Source of the DNA: Pseudodesulfovibrio sp. | GTDB taxonomy: Bacteria > Desulfobacterota > Desulfovibrionia > Desulfovibrionales > Desulfovibrionaceae | Reading direction: 5' to 3' | DNA: 45,517 bases | NCBI GenBank assembly: GCA_016342345.1 | Contig: JAEINO010000028.1 | Span: 1-45,517, forward strand | Shown here: positions 15,944 to 28,437 of the stretch, piece by piece | Layout of the letters: every line of letters begins with the position of its first letter | Position numbering within the stretch: position 1 is the first letter of the stretch | Program-made: the position numbers and the translations under genes | Notes under the pieces: generated by a model | The model's database searches: none | What the model was told of the DNA's origin: nothing | Seen by the model: only the letters and a program-made list of their open reading frames with translations

Positions 15944-16987
15944 ATGAGACAATACCAGACCGCCATTATCCTGATTTCCTGTTCAATATTACTTGGCATT
16001 GGTTCCTACATGCTCTTTTCCGACTCTCCCGAAGAAGGCCCCATGCACAGGGAAAAGGTACAGCAACTGACAGAAAACACCCCGACAGCTCCGTCCTGGG
16101 TGAAAAACGGACAGGATTCCAAACCTGATTATGCCCCATCAACGGCAGAGGCCCAGAACGCCACCCCAGTCCCCGTTGAAACCATCGGTCATAAAAAAAC
16201 TCAGATAATAGAAGTCACGGAAGACAAAATCGTAACCTTCACTTTTGTTGAATCCCTAGCCGACTTCATGCTTCACCGTTTTCAACCACAGAATGCAAAA
16301 GGCAAACCAGTCACCCTGGCTTCAGCCAAGGCTCTCAATATGTATTACGGTCAGGAGTTGGATGGATTCGCTGTTGCCGGCGACGATATCCGCATGGCAC
16401 GGAAACAAACTTTCGACTATGCTTTCAACCCGAAAATGATTCGGATTCTATACGATCTCTATACGCCTTTTTTCATGGCCTACATCGTTGAAACCGCCAA
16501 CAATGACAAACGTGAATACAAAGTAAAGGGTACTGCTGAACAACGCGTGCTCAGCAACGATGAAATCAAGGCCATGCTGAAGCTCAACGCTGACAAGATC
16601 GAACAGACAGCCACTATTTTTCAGGCAATAGCAGACGATCCTGCCATCACCGAAATGGCTGGTAAATACCTGAGAGCGGCCAAGGCCGTGGAACGGGCAA
16701 ATGTCCAACTCCAAGTTGCCGTTTCCGAAGAAAAAGATACATCCGCACCCGGTCAACGCCTCAAACAAGCGATTTTGCAAAGGGAGCGTATCAAGGCTAC
16801 AACATCCAGCAGGCTCAAGAAGGCTTGCCCGAACTGCACCAATGCCGAGTTGTTCTATCTTGCCCAATGGGCCTACCGCAGAGTCCTGAATGGCCCGAAA
16901 GAACAATTGGAATCTTTTGGAGTTGCTGCCGAGGTTCTGAACGATCTGGCCGGACGTTTTCGTGCCCAGTCTGACGAACTCGAATAG
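15944..16987 (+). CDS. Membrane-anchored periplasmic hypothetical protein
   Basis: A 347-residue protein with one N-terminal helix (TAIILISCSILLGIGSYMLF) and no clear cleavage site, so probably anchored. A Pro/Thr-rich linker follows, about residues 30-85. The remainder is a soluble, mostly helical domain (VESLADFMLHRFQPQN..., AMLKLNADKIEQTATIFQAIA) with a CPNC pair near residue 288 that could form a disulfide or bind metal. AGGAGA precedes the ATG. It sits 30 bases after the phosphate-transport-like gene and may be cotranscribed with it. I do not recognise the family. Confidence 0.75.
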   Translation: MRQYQTAIILISCSILLGIGSYMLFSDSPEEGPMHREKVQQLTENTPTAPSWVKNGQDSKPDYAPSTAEAQNATPVPVETIGHKKTQIIEVTEDKIVTFTFVESLADFMLHRFQPQNAKGKPVTLASAKALNMYYGQELDGFAVAGDDIRMARKQTFDYAFNPKMIRILYDLYTPFFMAYIVETANNDKREYKVKGTAEQRVLSNDEIKAMLKLNADKIEQTATIFQAIADDPAITEMAGKYLRAAKAVERANVQLQVAVSEEKDTSAPGQRLKQAILQRERIKATTSSRLKKACPNCTNAELFYLAQWAYRRVLNGPKEQLESFGVAAEVLNDLAGRFRAQSDELE

Positions 16988-17002
16988 CTACCAAAAAAGA
17001 CA

Positions 17003-17040
17003 GACCGGGCAGCCCTGAATCATTCAAGAGGTGCCCGGTC
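17003..17040 (-). terminator. Terminator between convergent genes
   Basis: GACCGGGCA (17003-17011) pairs with TGCCCGGTC (17032-17040), and an inner TGAAT/ATTCA adds to the stem. Read on the minus strand it is followed by TGTCTTTTTTGG, a U-tract suited to ending the upstream MFS-ApbE transcript if it began beyond 17043. It may also stop plus-strand transcripts. Confidence 0.6.
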
Positions 17041-17042
17041 CA

Positions 17043-19253
17043 TTATTTCGGAAAAGTATCCGTCACATCCACGCTCAAATCCGGTTTGAACCACAAGGCC
17101 GATTCCTCTGGGTACCAGTTCCTCATGAACTGCTTCCCCTTGTCCGCCCCCATAATAAAAAGAGTCGTGGCCAAGGCATCCGCCCGCTCAGCACTCTCGG
17201 CGATAACCGTCACTCCAATGGATTTATCGGCTGAATGCATATCAACCGGATCGATGATGTGATGACGCAGCATGGTCTTCGTATCTTTCTCGATGATTAC
17301 ATACTGCTCGTAATCACCTGAACCGCATACCCCCTTTTCCCTAACCGTCACAGTTCGATACACATCCTTGGCACGAGGGTGACGGACACCCACTGTCCAA
17401 TCACGATCACCAAAACAATAAAAATCACCACCAGCTTCGACAATACCCGCCTTGATTTTCAAGCTCCGCAGGAGCCTGACCGCTGCATCGACAATGGTTC
17501 CCTTGGCAATGCCTCCCATATCAAGGGCCATCCCCACCTTTTTGAGCCGGACACGCTTGAGACCTTTCTCGACCATGACAAGACGATAGTCGACCAGCCC
17601 CTCTTTCTCCGTGGCAATGGTTTGATCCAATACATAATAAAGATGAGAAGTGGTCAACGCGCCAACAGTCGGGTCAAACACTCCTCCGGTTTGAGCACTT
17701 AAAACAAGCGTCCGCTGAAGCAAGTCATAAACACGCGATGACGGGGTGACCCAATACTTCCCGGCAGCCCTGTTTATCTGGCCGATGGACCCATCAGAAT
17801 TTCGAAAATCAAAATCCCGCTGCATGGACCTCATGGCTGCAAGAACTTTTCGTGAGGCGTCATCCGCAGTCTTTCTGCTCTCAGCCTTGAGTGTCAGCTT
17901 GACAATGGTACCCATGGCTATATCCGTATAATGATATAAACCGGACGCCTCGACAACGATGTCGTCTGTTTGCGTCATGAAATACGCCCATCCAAGCCCC
18001 ATCAGAAGAACAGCACCACACAGCCCGGCACCCCAGACAGGTCCATTGTTCCAATTGAATTTATTCCGAAGTGCTGCAAAAAAAAGAGGTATGCAGGTGC
18101 AGGCTCCAATAACTGCTGCAGCTTGCATCGCAGTTCCGACTTCATGATAATTCTGTATGACCATTCCGCCCAGCAAGGGCCCAAGAAGAAATCCAATTCC
18201 AGCGGCAAAATGAGCAGAACCAAACACCAGACCCTGACTCTTGGCTAAACCAGAAGCCATTGCCATGGAAGAAGGAATTGACACGGCCGCGCCCAAACCC
18301 ATGATAGAACCAAACAACACGAACTGCCATATTTCATGACACGACCCCAGAGCAAATAGCCCGATTGCGCTGACAAACATTCCGGTCACGACAGTCATTG
18401 GATTCGGCTTCACCATTGGAAAACGCCCCATGGCAAAAAGCCCCAAACAGATCATGAGACTCGGAACAGCAAACACGGCACCGACGACCAGACCATTACT
18501 CCCAAGTGTTGCTGAAAGAAGAATCGGATAAAATGCCACAACCAGACCAATTCCCAAAGTGCGTCCGGCAACGGCGATAAAAAGGAACAACACATCAATC
18601 ACATTTGAGGATAAATTCTCTTCGTCCTCCGAATCCGTCCTTTGCGAACGAATATCTCCAGGCAAAAAGATAAAAAGAATAGCAGCAGTCAGGCCCATAC
18701 AAAACGAAAGAGCCAACAAAATCGGCTCAATGGTCCTCTTTAAATAGAGAAAACCACCAAGCAATGGACCGATAAACAACGCCATGTTAAAAACCAATGC
18801 ATGTACTGCAAACCACTTGGAAAGGTTTTTTGGTCTTCCATTTGCCCCAAGAGCAGCCAACCCGACCGGCTTTATCAACCCTGACACCACTCCCATCATG
18901 AATTGCACACCATAAAGAACAGACAAACTCTGATCAATAAAATACACGAAAGGAATCATCGCCCCTGACAATGAAGCCACAAGCAATAACAATCGCGGCC
19001 CGAATCTATCCGCCATCATCCCGGACAAGGGAGCAATCAGAAGTTTTGCAAGATAATATCCGGCAAAGGCACTACCCAACCATGCTCCACTTACTTTTTC
19101 ATCCAGACTCAAGAGTGGAATGGTGAACGAAAACAAACCAATACCCAATGTAGAAATAAATCCACTGGACAAGATTACGGCAAGAATGCAGCCTTCATTT
19201 CCATTTTCTTTTGTGTCACTCAGTATCTTCATTATATTTCGATTTCCATTCAA
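17043..19253 (-). CDS. MFS transporter fused to ApbE flavin transferase
   Basis: A 736-residue fusion. Residues 1-430 form a 12-helix major facilitator domain: FISTLGIGLFSFTIPLL, then the loop GMMADRFGPRLLLLVASL, the usual MFS G-x-x-x-D-R-x-G-R motif. An extra helix (GAGLCGAVLLMGLGWAYF) places the next part outside. Residues about 465-736 are ApbE (FAD:protein FMN transferase), with AMGTIVKLTL, TGGVFDPTVGAL, MGGIAKGTIVDAA, AGGDFYCFG, HHIIDP and ADALATTLFIMG. ApbE normally is a periplasmic lipoprotein that attaches FMN to RnfG/NqrC-type subunits; here the MFS part would anchor it. ATG 19253 lacks a clear ribosome site; ATG 19232 is an alternative. It is divergent from the oxidoreductase gene. 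Confidence 0.9.
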   Translation of the reverse strand: MNGNRNIMKILSDTKENGNEGCILAVILSSGFISTLGIGLFSFTIPLLSLDEKVSGAWLGSAFAGYYLAKLLIAPLSGMMADRFGPRLLLLVASLSGAMIPFVYFIDQSLSVLYGVQFMMGVVSGLIKPVGLAALGANGRPKNLSKWFAVHALVFNMALFIGPLLGGFLYLKRTIEPILLALSFCMGLTAAILFIFLPGDIRSQRTDSEDEENLSSNVIDVLFLFIAVAGRTLGIGLVVAFYPILLSATLGSNGLVVGAVFAVPSLMICLGLFAMGRFPMVKPNPMTVVTGMFVSAIGLFALGSCHEIWQFVLFGSIMGLGAAVSIPSSMAMASGLAKSQGLVFGSAHFAAGIGFLLGPLLGGMVIQNYHEVGTAMQAAAVIGACTCIPLFFAALRNKFNWNNGPVWGAGLCGAVLLMGLGWAYFMTQTDDIVVEASGLYHYTDIAMGTIVKLTLKAESRKTADDASRKVLAAMRSMQRDFDFRNSDGSIGQINRAAGKYWVTPSSRVYDLLQRTLVLSAQTGGVFDPTVGALTTSHLYYVLDQTIATEKEGLVDYRLVMVEKGLKRVRLKKVGMALDMGGIAKGTIVDAAVRLLRSLKIKAGIVEAGGDFYCFGDRDWTVGVRHPRAKDVYRTVTVREKGVCGSGDYEQYVIIEKDTKTMLRHHIIDPVDMHSADKSIGVTVIAESAERADALATTLFIMGADKGKQFMRNWYPEESALWFKPDLSVDVTDTFPK

Positions 19254-23128
<3,875 letters not shown>

Positions 23129-23143
23129 AACAATAACCACTTA

Positions 23144-23183
23144 AACAACAAGCCCGCAGATTTCTGCGGGCGTCTTGTTGTTT
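23144..23183 (+). terminator. Strong intrinsic terminator after PFOR
   Basis: An inner stem, GCCCGCAG/CTGCGGGC (23152-23159, 23164-23171), has a 4-base loop. An outer stem, AACAACAA/TTGTTGTT (23144-23151, 23175-23182), follows after a 3-base bulge. The T-rich 3' arm makes this a good rho-independent terminator, and it may also serve the convergent minus-strand gene. Confidence 0.85.
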
Positions 23184-23225
23184 ATGCAAAATATGGGAAA
23201 AATCAGTCTTGACTACAAATGATCT

Positions 23226-24206
23226 TTACGCTCCAACTTGCCTCTTCCCTTTCTGCCGAACAAACAAAAAATATACGGACAAGGTACACAGCGTCACAAA
23301 GACATTAGTAAGAACCAAGAGACAACGTAGTCCAACCGCCAAGGACGCAGCGGTCTGGGCTCCAAGGCCACTTTTGGTAAAGACTCCGATCCAAGTCCAA
23401 TCAAATGCACCAAGGCCCCCTGGCATCTGACTGAGAACTCCTGCCATTTCGGCACTGGGCGAACCCCAGAACACGATATCAACTATTGAGACAAACCCGG
23501 ATGCCATGACAATGACAGTATACAACAAACTTCCGGTCATGAATTTACAGATAGCCAAAACAAACAATTTTCTTGCCAATAAACTATCAAGAATACTGGC
23601 ATTCTGCAAAGCCAGGAACTTTTGACATAGTCCATCAGGAAAAAACGAAATTCGTCCAAGTCTTCCAGCAAACCATGCAATAAAACGGATAAAGAAAGGC
23701 ATTGCCAAATAAACAACAGCAATAAGACTCCCCAAAAGCATGACAACAAAAATCATATTCAGACCAAAGAATACATAAGAAATTCCGGCAACCATAAGCA
23801 TGGACAATGCCAGAAAATCAAAACCCTGATCCCAAAGAAATAACCCAGCGGTTTTCATGGGCGGCATGACATCTTTCCGTTTCATGGCAAAAGCCCGTAT
23901 CGCCGCATTGGTCAAAGTCAAAGGCAAGACCTGACCAACGGTAGCCGAAAGAGAAATATAACGAAAATAAAAAAAGAGGCCCAACCTCTCTTCAGTTTGT
24001 GCTTGCGTCACAAGACGCCATTTCATAGATGAAAAAATAAAAAAAACAACAACAAGCACCGGACACAGTGCCACATAAAACAAATCCATTTTTTTTAAAA
24101 TGGATAACACGACATCAACAGTAATACCGGTTTCATAAAAAATGAAACCGAACAGAGTAATGCCTACAAGAAACAACCCAGATGAAATCAATACCCGTTT
24201 TGTCAT
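23226..24206 (-). CDS. Lysylphosphatidylglycerol synthase TM-family (UPF0104) membrane protein
   Basis: A 326-residue membrane protein with about eight helices. The block FYFRYISLSATVGQVLPLTLTNAAIRAFAMKRK is the recognisable PF03706 signature (F..Y...G...LPG..G...R.). Another conserved stretch is GVLSQMPGGLGAFDWTWIGVF. The soluble MprF synthase domain is absent, so a flippase-like role for a lipid or lipid-linked sugar is more likely than lysyl transfer. It lies at the 3' end of a minus-strand sugar gene group, consistent with glycan export; that is inference. Confidence 0.85.
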   Translation of the reverse strand: MTKRVLISSGLFLVGITLFGFIFYETGITVDVVLSILKKMDLFYVALCPVLVVVFFIFSSMKWRLVTQAQTEERLGLFFYFRYISLSATVGQVLPLTLTNAAIRAFAMKRKDVMPPMKTAGLFLWDQGFDFLALSMLMVAGISYVFFGLNMIFVVMLLGSLIAVVYLAMPFFIRFIAWFAGRLGRISFFPDGLCQKFLALQNASILDSLLARKLFVLAICKFMTGSLLYTVIVMASGFVSIVDIVFWGSPSAEMAGVLSQMPGGLGAFDWTWIGVFTKSGLGAQTAASLAVGLRCLLVLTNVFVTLCTLSVYFLFVRQKGKRQVGA

Positions 24207-24251
24207 GCTTCCTTTTTATCCACGAGAGATGAAAACAAGGCCAAGTGACTG

Positions 24252-24356
24252 TCAGTCAGCAGCAACCCTCAAATGAGCACAGACCATCTGATGGGCATTC
24301 TCGCCTATTTCCCGAGCCAATTCAGGTACATTCCACAGCTTCAAAACCACTGACAT
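24252..24356 (-). pseudogene. Possible remnant of a glycosyltransferase C-terminus
   Basis: A 34-residue minus-strand frame, with VPELAREIGENAHQMVCAHLRV, resembles the last helices of group 1 glycosyltransferases (L...IG.NA...V..H). The frame upstream is broken, and a separate short frame with AAGGAG before its ATG (MHSVTVLNSW, start 24413) overlaps. It lies in a 248-base gap between the flippase-like and aminotransferase genes. I regard it as a decayed gene end or chance. Confidence 0.25.
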
Positions 24357-24454
24357 GAACAGATGACCCCGTTGCCAACGAGAAATACCAACTGTTCAAA
24401 ACAGTAACGGAATGCATAAAACAATTCTCCTTAAAACCACTGAACCCAATGAAC

Positions 24455-25597
24455 CTACACCAACAACTTTGCGAGTTCCTGCACGACTTGATGAACGTCT
24501 GCCTCTGACATTCCAGGAAACAAGGGAAGGATGAGGCCATGATCCTGTGTCTGTTCACTGACGGGCAATCCGGCCGCAGGGACTCGACATATTTCTGAAC
24601 CGGCATAGGCCTTTTCACGATGAGCACACATTATGCCACGCCTTGTTGCGATACCAACGTCCTGCATGCCCTGCATGAGCGGTTTCTGTGCCACACCCGG
24701 ACACATGATCTGATAGCTCTGCCAATTGGATCGGCACCATTCAGGTTCAAGAGGCGTAACAACTGGCAGATCCTGCAACAATTCAGTGTACAGTGCTGCC
24801 AGCTTCCGACGTTCTTCAATCAGTGAATCCAATCGTTTGAGTTGCTCTATGCCTATGCCACCCTGAATGTCAGTCATGCGATAATTGAATCCAAGAACGG
24901 GATACTCTTCGAATATCACCTCCCTGGCACTGTGCCGAACCGTGTCAGGGACACTCATGGCATGCTGACGCAACAGCCTGAACGTGGCATCAAGCTCGAT
25001 GTTATTCGTGGTCAGCATCCCGCCATCCCCAGTGGTTATCACCTTTCTGGGATGGAATGAAAAACAAGCAATATCACCATGGGGGCGGCCAATTTTCTCC
25101 CACTGACCATCAATCATGATCTCACTTCCGGCACAACAGGCGGCATCTTCAACCACTTTCAAATCATGCTTGCGGGCAATCTCCAAAAGAGCTGGCATGT
25201 CGCACGGCATGCCCACCTGATGCACACACAATATTGCCTTGGTTTTCGGCGTAATGGCAGCTTCAAGAAGCAAAGGGTCCATATTGTAGGTATCGGGATC
25301 GATATCGACGAATACCGGGATAGCCCCGCAATATCGGACGGAATTGGCAGTAGCGATATACGAATGGCTAACCGTAATGACTTCATCACCAGCCTTGATG
25401 CCCAAAGCATACAGGGCCAAATGCAAAGCAGTCGTACAACTGGAAACGGCACAGGCACAATCCGCTCCCACATAGGAAGCAAACCGGTCTTCAAATTCCT
25501 TTACCCGCGGCCCCTGCGTAACCCATCCCGAAAGAATGGCTTCAGATGCGGCCCTGGCTTCTTCTTCTCCAAGGAAAGGCTTTGCGATTGGCATCAT
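24455..25597 (-). CDS. DegT/DnrJ/EryC1/StrS sugar aminotransferase
   Basis: A 380-residue PLP enzyme with fold-type I features: GWVTQGPRVKEFEDRFASYVGA near the start, AVSSCTTALHLALYALGIKAGDEVI, the VVEDAACCAGS aspartate, and the Schiff-base lysine in FSFHPRKVITTGDGGML. It should transfer an amino group to a keto-sugar nucleotide. The ATG overlaps the upstream epimerase stop by 4 bases, so the two act together. The final sugar cannot be read from the sequence. A 250-base gap follows. Confidence 0.92.
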   Translation of the reverse strand: MMPIAKPFLGEEEARAASEAILSGWVTQGPRVKEFEDRFASYVGADCACAVSSCTTALHLALYALGIKAGDEVITVSHSYIATANSVRYCGAIPVFVDIDPDTYNMDPLLLEAAITPKTKAILCVHQVGMPCDMPALLEIARKHDLKVVEDAACCAGSEIMIDGQWEKIGRPHGDIACFSFHPRKVITTGDGGMLTTNNIELDATFRLLRQHAMSVPDTVRHSAREVIFEEYPVLGFNYRMTDIQGGIGIEQLKRLDSLIEERRKLAALYTELLQDLPVVTPLEPEWCRSNWQSYQIMCPGVAQKPLMQGMQDVGIATRRGIMCAHREKAYAGSEICRVPAAGLPVSEQTQDHGLILPLFPGMSEADVHQVVQELAKLLV

Positions 25598-26574
25598 TTG
25601 AGTTTTTCTCCCAGAGAATCAAGCCAGGACACCAAATGACGAAGGCCGTCCACGAGTTCGACCTCGGCCTTGAATCCAAGCAATTTCTCAGCTTTCTCGG
25701 TGCTTGCCAAACGCCTGCCGACTTCAACGGCCTTACGCTCTTCAGGCAGAGGAACAAATTCCGGTTCAAGATCCGAATCCATTGCCTTGAGCAACGCGCT
25801 GCACAATTCCTTGAGACTGATCTCTTCACCACGAGCCACGTTGAAATCTTCACCGGCAACATCCTGAGTCAGGGCAAGGATGGTGGCACGAGCGATATCA
25901 TCAATATAGACGAAATCCATGGTCTGATCGCCTTCACCAAATATCTTGGGTCGCTGTCCTTCACGAATCAGATAATACCAGCGAATAAGAACTTCGGTGT
26001 ATTTTCCTTCGGTGTCCATACGCGGGCCAAAAACATTGAAATAGCGCATGGTATTGTATTCAAGACCATACATATCCCTAAAGGAGCGATACATGAGCTC
26101 GTTGAACGTCTTGCATGCCCCATAAAACGTGCGATTGTTGTACGGATGATGTTTTTCCGTAGTAGGAAAGTCTTCGGCCTGCCCATAAACCGAAGCAGAG
26201 GATGCGGCCACCAGTTTCTTGACCTTGTGCTTCACACACAATTCAGCCATCTCAAGCGGAGCACGAGCCATGACTTCAAAGGCTTCGCGTGGATTCTCAG
26301 CACATCGTGTAATACGCAACGCAGCCATGTGAATGACATAATCGATACCATCCACAAGTGAATCCATGAGTTCGCTGTCACGGGTGTCACCCTCGACAAA
26401 TCGAACCTTGCCTGACGCAAGAGCCTTTTCCATATTGCGCGGATGTCCCCGAAGACAGTTATCGAGCAGAATTATTTCTTCGGGACCCTGCTCTAAAAGC
26501 TGGTCCGCGATGGTCGAACCGACAAGGCCCATACCCCCTGTAATAAGGATACGTGAATTCTCAATTTTATTCAT
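25594..26574 (-). CDS. NAD-dependent sugar epimerase/dehydratase
   Basis: A 326-residue extended SDR protein. It has the Rossmann motif ITGGMGLVGS near residue 10, HMAALRITRCAENP, SSASVYGQAE and catalytic YGACK; it ends SLGEKLK. RYFNVFGPRMDTEGKYTEVLIRWY is a typical substrate-binding block of UDP-sugar 4-epimerases and decarboxylases. The start is uncertain: ATG 26574 puts the Rossmann motif near the N-terminus; ATG 26592 is a near alternative, and the longest frame (26652) reads AT-rich non-family sequence. It heads a minus-strand pair with the aminotransferase. Confidence 0.88.
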   Translation of the reverse strand: MNKIENSRILITGGMGLVGSTIADQLLEQGPEEIILLDNCLRGHPRNMEKALASGKVRFVEGDTRDSELMDSLVDGIDYVIHMAALRITRCAENPREAFEVMARAPLEMAELCVKHKVKKLVAASSASVYGQAEDFPTTEKHHPYNNRTFYGACKTFNELMYRSFRDMYGLEYNTMRYFNVFGPRMDTEGKYTEVLIRWYYLIREGQRPKIFGEGDQTMDFVYIDDIARATILALTQDVAGEDFNVARGEEISLKELCSALLKAMDSDLEPEFVPLPEERKAVEVGRRLASTEKAEKLLGFKAEVELVDGLRHLVSWLDSLGEKLK

Positions 26575-27148
26575 TTTTATATCACTCATCATTTTAAAGG
26601 ACGAACAGAAAAGCAAATGAAGCCAACACGGAACAATATAAACAAAGTCCAAGCGTCACTTACAGTACGGGGCTTTAAAACAGTCTCAGCAGCAAGGCAA
26701 GTGAATCATCTTTTTGATAACATTCCATGTACCGCAGCCAGAAACGTGACCATTGCTACACCCAAGGATAAGGTCCTCATTGTTCAATTCATACTGAATG
26801 TTCACACCAACGAGTTCAGCAGCACAACGACCTGTGGTGCCAGCCACAAAATGCTGTATCACGCCGAGCTGCTTTTCTTTCCCAAAACTACTTTTTCTCA
26901 TTGCCATAACGATAATCCAGAGAAGTTATCTGGTACAACCTCATACTCATATACGGTACCAAATAAAAAAAGTTTTTTGGCTAGTTAGCAAAAAACCTTG
27001 TTCTTTACTGGTGAAGAAGAAATTCGAAATTTATGGTTTTCGAATTGTGACAATGCTTCGATTTTATTCTGATATTTCTTTTGACTCGTTCTCCCTGTTG
27101 GAAAAAAAATCAAGTATTTTAAGCCGACTTAGGCAAACTAATTTACTG
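26575..27148. other. AT-rich intergenic region with IS remnant
   Basis: Besides the decayed transposase start at 26778-26941, I see no credible gene. 26942-27148 is visibly AT-rich, with poly-A runs. The promoter for the epimerase/aminotransferase pair should lie before 26600. Apparent plus-strand frames here are the reverse complement of transposase sequence. Confidence 0.45.
26778..26941 (-). mobile_element. Decayed IS1595-family insertion sequence, copy A (fragment)
   Basis: On the minus strand, from ATG 26907, the frame reads MAMRKSSFGKEKQLGVIQHF and then VAGTTGRCAAELVGVN, matching the N-terminus of IS1595/ISXO2-type transposases as I remember them (EHFVAGTTARCAADLVGVN). It then jumps to an IQYEL match, implying an internal deletion, and loses similarity. 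Upstream, bases near 26921-26941 match the terminal repeat of copy B (ACCAGATAACT). The catalytic domain and other end are missing. Confidence 0.65.
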
Positions 27149-27805
27149 TTAGTCACGCGTTTTTCTTAAAACGTACGCGGGGCATCCAATAACAACGGTA
27201 TTATCTAAAACATCACGGATAACAACCGCTCCCATACCAACGAGACATTCTGAACCTACTGTTAAATTGGACCGTATTGATGCGTTTGTGCCAATGTAAA
27301 CCGAGTGTCCAATGGAGCAAGCTCCGCTTATACATGAACCGCCAGCTATACAACAATAATCTCCAATTAAATTGTCATGGCTAATGACAGAATTGGGTAG
27401 AATAATAACATGATTTCCTATTGTAACTCCTGAAGCCACTGTGACATTTTGAAACACGACAGTCCCTCGTCCGATTGTTGACATTTTTGAAACAGATGCT
27501 GTTGGATGTATGATCGTTTCAAATCTATCAGTAGACAATATCGTTTTTCCTATTATAGTTTTTTTGTGATAAAAATTATATTCACTTCCAATTCCATTCA
27601 CAAAAAATGTGTTTGCAAATCGTTTGGCATCACTAAGTGTTCCTAAGATTGGTTTTCCTTGTATTGATTTGCCCTGACTTGAAAGGTCGTCGTCCAAGAA
27701 CCCTAAAACATTATAAGTTGTGTCTATTCTGTTTATTTCATTTATTGAATCAAGTATGTCTATACTGTTTCCGCCAGTTCCAAGGATGATTATATCTTTT
27801 ACCAT
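27149..27805 (-). CDS. NeuD/PglD-like sugar O/N-acetyltransferase
   Basis: A 218-residue protein. The N-terminal Rossmann-like substrate domain begins VKDIIILGTGGNSIDILDSI and includes NVLGFLDDD. The C-terminal left-handed beta-helix has hexapeptide repeats (HPTASVSKMSTIGRGTVVFQNVTVASGVTIGNHVIILPNSVISHD), ending VVIGCPAYVLRK. PglD, NeuD and LegH share this architecture and acetylate amino-sugar nucleotides or sialic acids with acetyl-CoA. ATG 27805 has AAAGGA 7 bases upstream; a longer frame begins at 27850. The gene is AT-rich against its neighbours and is bracketed by two IS1595 remnants, suggesting acquisition. It could supply the LegH step missing from the leg operon. Confidence 0.85.
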   Translation of the reverse strand: MVKDIIILGTGGNSIDILDSINEINRIDTTYNVLGFLDDDLSSQGKSIQGKPILGTLSDAKRFANTFFVNGIGSEYNFYHKKTIIGKTILSTDRFETIIHPTASVSKMSTIGRGTVVFQNVTVASGVTIGNHVIILPNSVISHDNLIGDYCCIAGGSCISGACSIGHSVYIGTNASIRSNLTVGSECLVGMGAVVIRDVLDNTVVIGCPAYVLRKTRD

Positions 27806-28437
27806 GAGCCGTCCTTTGGTTTCGCTGTAACTAATCACTTTTATATACATATATATGAAGGTCGCATTTTATCAAATTGATTATTTTACGGGATGGACCA
27901 GAAAACTAGCCAGAATATTTTTTTTAAACCACTGTTTAAATTGGCCTTGTGGATTGCTGTCATCAAAACGCCACTCACATTCATTTAAGAATAGTGGATA
28001 AGTTTGACCGAGATACCATTAAAATTGCATATATCAATTGATCTGATTCCAAAAACAGGAACTTCGACCGCTACGCCACGTCCGAACTTCCCCTTTCACC
28101 TGCCTCCAAAACAGCTTTCATTTACCTCGAAATCGCCAAATCGTTATCCCTCATTATTGATTTCTTGAAACCGATGAAAAGAATAAACGGCAGTTTTAAT
28201 GTTCACACTAATCAGATCAACAGCAAAACGAGCTGTGGTGCCAGCCACAACACACTCTATCAAACAAAGCTATTTTTTCCCCTTAAACGACTTTTTCTCA
28301 TTGCCATAACGATAAATCTAAGGAGTTATCTGCTACGGCCCCAAAATACATTACGAGAATACGCCTAAAACCAGCAAAAGTTCCAGGCGCATTCAAAATC
28401 GAAAACGTTATTACAAAGAAGAAATCAGAAAAGTCAC
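27806..28437. other. Gene-free AT-rich stretch with IS remnant
   Basis: The bulk is the decayed insertion sequence at 27890-28342. Outside it I see only the AT-rich leader of the acetyltransferase (27806-27889) and about 95 bases before the aminotransferase stop. Confidence 0.5.
27890..28342 (-). mobile_element. Decayed IS1595-family insertion sequence, copy B
   Basis: Minus-strand translation in shifting frames gives an IS1595-type transposase: MAMRKSRLRGKNSF at the start (near 28303), LAGTTARFAVDLISVN and KTAVYSFHRFQEIINNEG, then a fragment VEVPVFGIRS, and finally LFLNECEWRFDDSNPQGQFKQW near 27950. Frameshifts, stops and a large central deletion make it inactive. The ends match as imperfect inverted repeats: GGGATGGACCAGAAAACTAG inward from 27890, and GGGGCCGTAGCAGATAACTC inward from 28342. 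I see no clear target duplication. Confidence 0.75.

Noticed and set aside
26617-26988. Plus-strand frame of 123 residues with NVHTNEF and TTCGASH
   Set aside because: It is the reverse complement of IS1595-type transposase sequence; a similar plus-strand frame at 28165-28368 is explained the same way.
26968-26995. GGCTAGTT match to the terminal repeat of IS copy B
   Set aside because: Similarity is only about 9 bases and ends at once; not enough to call a third IS end.
27882-28350. Target-site duplication around IS copy B
   Set aside because: The 8 bases on each side (tattttac, aaaataca) do not match as a direct repeat.
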